This document shows, one piece after another, positions 24,431 through 27,246 of a DNA stretch of 27,246 nucleotides (within the stretch, counting starts at the first letter, position 1; each line of letters starts with the position of its first letter). Below the pieces are notes generated by a model, which worked only from the letters and a program-made list of their open reading frames with translations, was not told the DNA's origin and did no database searches. Made by a program: the position numbers and the translations under genes. Source of the stretch: SLJM01 sp964415785 (lineage in GTDB: Bacteria; Myxococcota_A; Bradymonadia; Bradymonadales; Bradymonadaceae); NCBI GenBank assembly GCA_964415785.1, contig CAYQBU010000035.1, forward strand, positions 1 through 27,246, read 5' to 3'.

Positions 24431-26443
24431 ATGCGATTGACCTTACCCCTGTTATTGACCGGCCTGTTGGCCACCGGACTCATGGCCTGTGGCGATGAAG
24501 ACACTCCCTCGGAGCCCTCCAATAACCAGCCCGATCCCACCGAGGTGCAGACCGACCCGCTGGAGACCTTCGATTCCGATGAGGATTTTGATGACTTCAT
24601 GGCTGCCATCGAAGACGAGCGCCAGAGCGGAGGCGGAGGCGGCGGCAATGATAGCGAAAACAGCGATGACATGGCCGATGGCGATCCCGGTGCGGCGCCG
24701 GAACAGGGCAGCGACGGCGAGCCCGACAACGAAGACATCACCAATACTCAGGAAGAAGGGGTCGACGAAGGAGGCATCGTCAAGAGCATCGGCGACTACC
24801 TGGTCGTCCTTCGCCGCGGTGGACTCTATAGCATCGACGTCGCCGAGAGCGGCGAGACCCAACAGATCGACGGCATCGAGGTCGCCGGCGAAGAGGCCCT
24901 CAATCAGGGCGTGTGGTACGACGAAATGCTGGTGCGTGGAAGCCGCATCTACGTCGTCGGTTACCGCTATGGCATCAACCTCGAGGGCAGCAGCTCGTCG
25001 GGATGGGGCTGGTTTAGCGGCGCCACCGAGATCAGCTCTTTCCAGATCGACGACGATGGCTATCTGGAGCGCGGCGACAGCCACTTCTTTCAATCCAACG
25101 ACTATTTTAGCGGCTCCAACTACGCCAGCCGTCTGGTCGACGACGACCTGATCTTCTATATGCCCTGGTCGCTCCCCTGGAATTACGACGGTGACCCCTC
25201 GCAGTCGCTGCCCCGGGTGCTCCATCACGAGGGCGACAATCAATTCACCGCCGGTGACCCTCTCTTTAGCGCCACCGACATCATCCAACCCGTGAACACG
25301 CCCTGGCATCCCGTCTTTCATACGGTTACCCAGTGCAGCCTGGGCGACGACCTGGCGATTGACTGCCAGGCCCGAAGCCTTCTCTCCGATTGGAGCCGCG
25401 AGTTTTACGTCTCCACCCAGAATGTCTTTCTCTACGTCGGCGATCACGTCTTCTCCCTGCCCCTTCAGGACGGCGGAGCCAAGGTCCACGCCACCCGCGG
25501 CATGCCCACCGACCAGTTCTCCTTCCGCGAGATCGACGACACCCTCTACGTCGCAACCTCCCGCTACGTCGAACTCGACGATGACGACGATGACGGCGAT
25601 GACGGCGATGATTCCGATAGCGTAAGCAATAGCGAAGACGGCGTGAGCACCGACCCCGTCGATGACTACTGGGGTGGCGGCATGGGCACCAACCGTCTGG
25701 AGATGCTCGCCCTTCCCCTCGCGGACTTTGACAACCAGGGCGAACAGTCCGTCGACGACCTGGCCACCACCATCGCCGACGACGTCGCATCCACCTGGTG
25801 GATGCGCAACCGACACGTCTCGGGCTGGTATATCGCCGGCGACGGAAGCGATCTCTACGCCTATGAGTTGGCCACCGAGACCACCCACGAGTTTGAGCTC
25901 GACGGCGACGTCTCGCGCATCGAGAACGCCCCCGGCATCGGCGCCCTCGTCGTCCACAACGACCGCGAGGACTTCAACAGCTCCGACCTCTTGGTCGACA
26001 CCTTGATGCTCGACGACGGCGACGCCGAGGTGGTCGCCGGTACAGTCATGGAAGATATGGCCGAGGGCGAACATCGCAGCCATGGCTTCTTCTTTCGCCC
26101 CGACGACAAGGGCGGCGTCTTCGGATTGCCGATCATCAATCTCACCGACAACTACGGCTGGTGGGGCAGCGGCGCCGCCAATATCGGCTTCTTCCGAACT
26201 AACCTCGACGGCAGCATCGACTTGAAGGGCATCGTCTCTTCTACTGACGACGCCGGCGGCGAGTGCATCACCTCCTGCGCCGACTGGTACGGAAATACGC
26301 GGCCCATCTTTCTCTTCAACCGCATCTACGCCCTGATGGGCAGCGAATTTGTAGAGGTCTCCCTGATCGAATCCGGCGCTCAGGACGTCGGTGACCGGGT
26401 CTATCTCTCCATCGATGGCGCCCAGGATCCCGACCAGGACTGA
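24431..26443 (+). CDS. Secreted beta-propeller domain lipoprotein
   Basis: A 670-residue lipoprotein. The signal peptide ends in the lipobox LMAC (C20), followed by GDED. A long acidic, glycine-rich linker (about 20-110, with GGGGGGND) precedes the motif QEEGVDEGGIVKS and GDYLVVLRRGGLYSIDV. These mark the start of the bacterial beta-propeller family (Pfam PF09826, usually V-Q-x-x-G-V-D-E-x-D-I-V-K). The repeats of Trp/Tyr-rich strands run to the end. An Asp-rich loop (VELDDDDDDGDDGDDSD) is inserted in the middle and may bind calcium. The family has no established function. GGAG about 9 bases before the ATG supports the start. Upstream lies a sigma-54-type promoter; a strong terminator follows, so it is probably transcribed alone. 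Confidence 0.85.
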   Translation: MRLTLPLLLTGLLATGLMACGDEDTPSEPSNNQPDPTEVQTDPLETFDSDEDFDDFMAAIEDERQSGGGGGGNDSENSDDMADGDPGAAPEQGSDGEPDNEDITNTQEEGVDEGGIVKSIGDYLVVLRRGGLYSIDVAESGETQQIDGIEVAGEEALNQGVWYDEMLVRGSRIYVVGYRYGINLEGSSSSGWGWFSGATEISSFQIDDDGYLERGDSHFFQSNDYFSGSNYASRLVDDDLIFYMPWSLPWNYDGDPSQSLPRVLHHEGDNQFTAGDPLFSATDIIQPVNTPWHPVFHTVTQCSLGDDLAIDCQARSLLSDWSREFYVSTQNVFLYVGDHVFSLPLQDGGAKVHATRGMPTDQFSFREIDDTLYVATSRYVELDDDDDDGDDGDDSDSVSNSEDGVSTDPVDDYWGGGMGTNRLEMLALPLADFDNQGEQSVDDLATTIADDVASTWWMRNRHVSGWYIAGDGSDLYAYELATETTHEFELDGDVSRIENAPGIGALVVHNDREDFNSSDLLVDTLMLDDGDAEVVAGTVMEDMAEGEHRSHGFFFRPDDKGGVFGLPIINLTDNYGWWGSGAANIGFFRTNLDGSIDLKGIVSSTDDAGGECITSCADWYGNTRPIFLFNRIYALMGSEFVEVSLIESGAQDVGDRVYLSIDGAQDPDQD

Positions 26444-26465
26444 GGGCATCTCGATACCCTTTGTA

Positions 26466-26499
26466 ACGCCCCGGTGCCTTTTCGCACCGGGGCGTGTTT
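26466..26499 (+). terminator. Rho-independent terminator after the beta-propeller gene
   Basis: A perfect 12-base-pair GC-rich stem (ACGCCCCGGTGC with GCACCGGGGCGT) encloses a 6-base loop CTTTTC and is followed by GTTTACTTCTT. It begins 22 bases after the stop codon at 26443. Confidence 0.85.
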
Positions 26500-26588
26500 A
26501 CTTCTTGCCAACCGTTCTGGAATCGCTCACACTTCTGGCCTATCGACCACCGATGATCTGCGATGGAATCCCGCCCAGGAGTCCCTAG

Positions 26589-27246
26589 ATGCCCCGTCTG
26601 TCTTATTTTGGTGCTGTCCTATTCATGGCATTGACCCTCTTTGCCTCACCGGCCAGCGCCGACACCATAGAGGTGACCCCCGACGACAACTGGTGCTCCA
26701 TCGCCAACGATGCTTCTCCCGGGACCACCCTCGAACTCGCCCCGGGTGATCACCTCGACACCTGCCACCTCCGGGCCACCGGCGAAGAAGATGCCCCCAT
26801 CGTCATTCGCTCCGCCGATCCCGACGACCCGGCCCACCTGGCCTACTCCGGCACCGGTGCCAACACCATCGAAATCCGCTCGGAGAGTCAATTCGTCGAG
26901 ATCCGCGACCTCCACTTCCCGGGCACCGCCGGTCCCCATGCGATCCGCTTTCACAGCCCCACCGACATCTCTGTCGCCCACAATCACTTCGAGCACTCCG
27001 GCGGGGTCACCATGTCCGCCAACTTTTCCGACAGCGAACCCCAGCGCCTTCACATCCTCCACAACACCATCGTCGACGTCGATACCACGGCCATCTACTT
27101 TGGCTGCCACAGCGGCGGCGACGATTGCCGCACCGTCGACGCCCACATCGAGGGCAATACCTTTTACGGGCTAAGCTCTCCCGGCGTGGGCTACGCCATC
27201 CAGATCAAGGTCGACTCCAACGCCGTCATCCGCGACAACGCCATCT
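26589..27246 (+). CDS. Secreted right-handed parallel beta-helix protein (3' end outside the window)
   Basis: The first 219 codons are visible. A clear signal peptide (hydrophobic core FGAVLFMALTLFA, ending ASA before DTIEV) is followed by DNWCSIANDASPGTTLELAPGDH, a common entry to pectate-lyase-like helices. Short repeated coils follow with asparagine-ladder steps: HNHFEHS, LHNTIVDV, EGNTFYGL and RDNAI. Such folds occur in polysaccharide lyases and surface adhesins; no catalytic residues can be named from this part. AGGAG seven bases before the ATG supports the start. It lies downstream of the strong terminator, so it must have its own promoter, which I cannot identify. Confidence 0.85.
   Translation, partial: MPRLSYFGAVLFMALTLFASPASADTIEVTPDDNWCSIANDASPGTTLELAPGDHLDTCHLRATGEEDAPIVIRSADPDDPAHLAYSGTGANTIEIRSESQFVEIRDLHFPGTAGPHAIRFHSPTDISVAHNHFEHSGGVTMSANFSDSEPQRLHILHNTIVDVDTTAIYFGCHSGGDDCRTVDAHIEGNTFYGLSSPGVGYAIQIKVDSNAVIRDNAI

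Noticed and set aside
24452..26449. 665-residue minus-strand open frame opposite the beta-propeller gene
   Set aside because: Same codon-bias artefact; the plus strand has a lipoprotein signal, a family motif, a promoter and a terminator.

Overview
The window looks like chromosomal DNA of a GC-rich (about 60% by eye), Gram-negative delta-type bacterium, most likely in the myxobacterial/Bradymonadales range. Pointers are two secreted lipoproteins with clear lipoboxes, an OmpA-type protein, a very large Ser/Thr kinase with an ATPase module and a repeat-rich C-terminus, a REC-XRE response regulator, and strongly Asp/Glu-rich secreted proteins. The acidic proteins would suit a marine or salt-adapted lifestyle. 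This taxonomic guess is inference; there is no rRNA or tRNA gene here to anchor it. Genes are packed tightly and no gene-free stretch exceeds 300 bases.

Left part (1-3060): the 5' end of a PLP-dependent cysteine synthase/CBS-type enzyme (running off the left edge), apaH, a convincing mutH, a single-domain response regulator, and a REC-XRE response regulator with a TTG start and perfect Shine-Dalgarno.

Lipid/polyketide block (3246-10384, all minus strand, six genes with overlaps or short gaps): a fatty-acyl-AMP ligase-ACP-ketosynthase megasynthase, a FabG-type ketoreductase, a FabL-type enoyl reductase, a free-standing ACP, a PLP alpha-oxoamine synthase of the serine palmitoyltransferase/AONS family, and a FabZ-like dehydratase. 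Together these supply activation, condensation, keto-reduction, dehydration, enoyl reduction and decarboxylative release onto an amino acid. The best prediction is a dedicated pathway for a long-chain amino-ketone (sphingoid-base-like) lipid or small alkyl-amine metabolite. This is the strongest candidate for an undescribed system in the window.

Middle (10497-15444): a TrmH-type tRNA methyltransferase, a secreted OmpA-family protein, a translationally coupled pair of unrecognised proteins, and three small membrane proteins (DoxX, DUF2752 and DUF4234 types).

Signalling/repair block (15525-21738, minus strand): a giant Ser/Thr kinase-ATPase-repeat protein, a soluble histidine-kinase-like protein, and an iron-sulfur (6-4) photolyase whose start overlaps the histidine kinase gene by 4 bases.

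Right part (21878-27246, plus strand): a secreted lipoprotein with an M19-dipeptidase-like hydrolase region, a secreted beta-propeller lipoprotein preceded by a near-consensus sigma-54 promoter and followed by a strong terminator, and the start of a secreted parallel beta-helix protein running off the right edge.

Cutting across these regions is a 20-base near-palindrome present in three identical copies. Two lie inside coding genes, read in different frames, and one lies upstream of the beta-propeller gene. It looks like a dispersed DNA element rather than a conserved protein motif.
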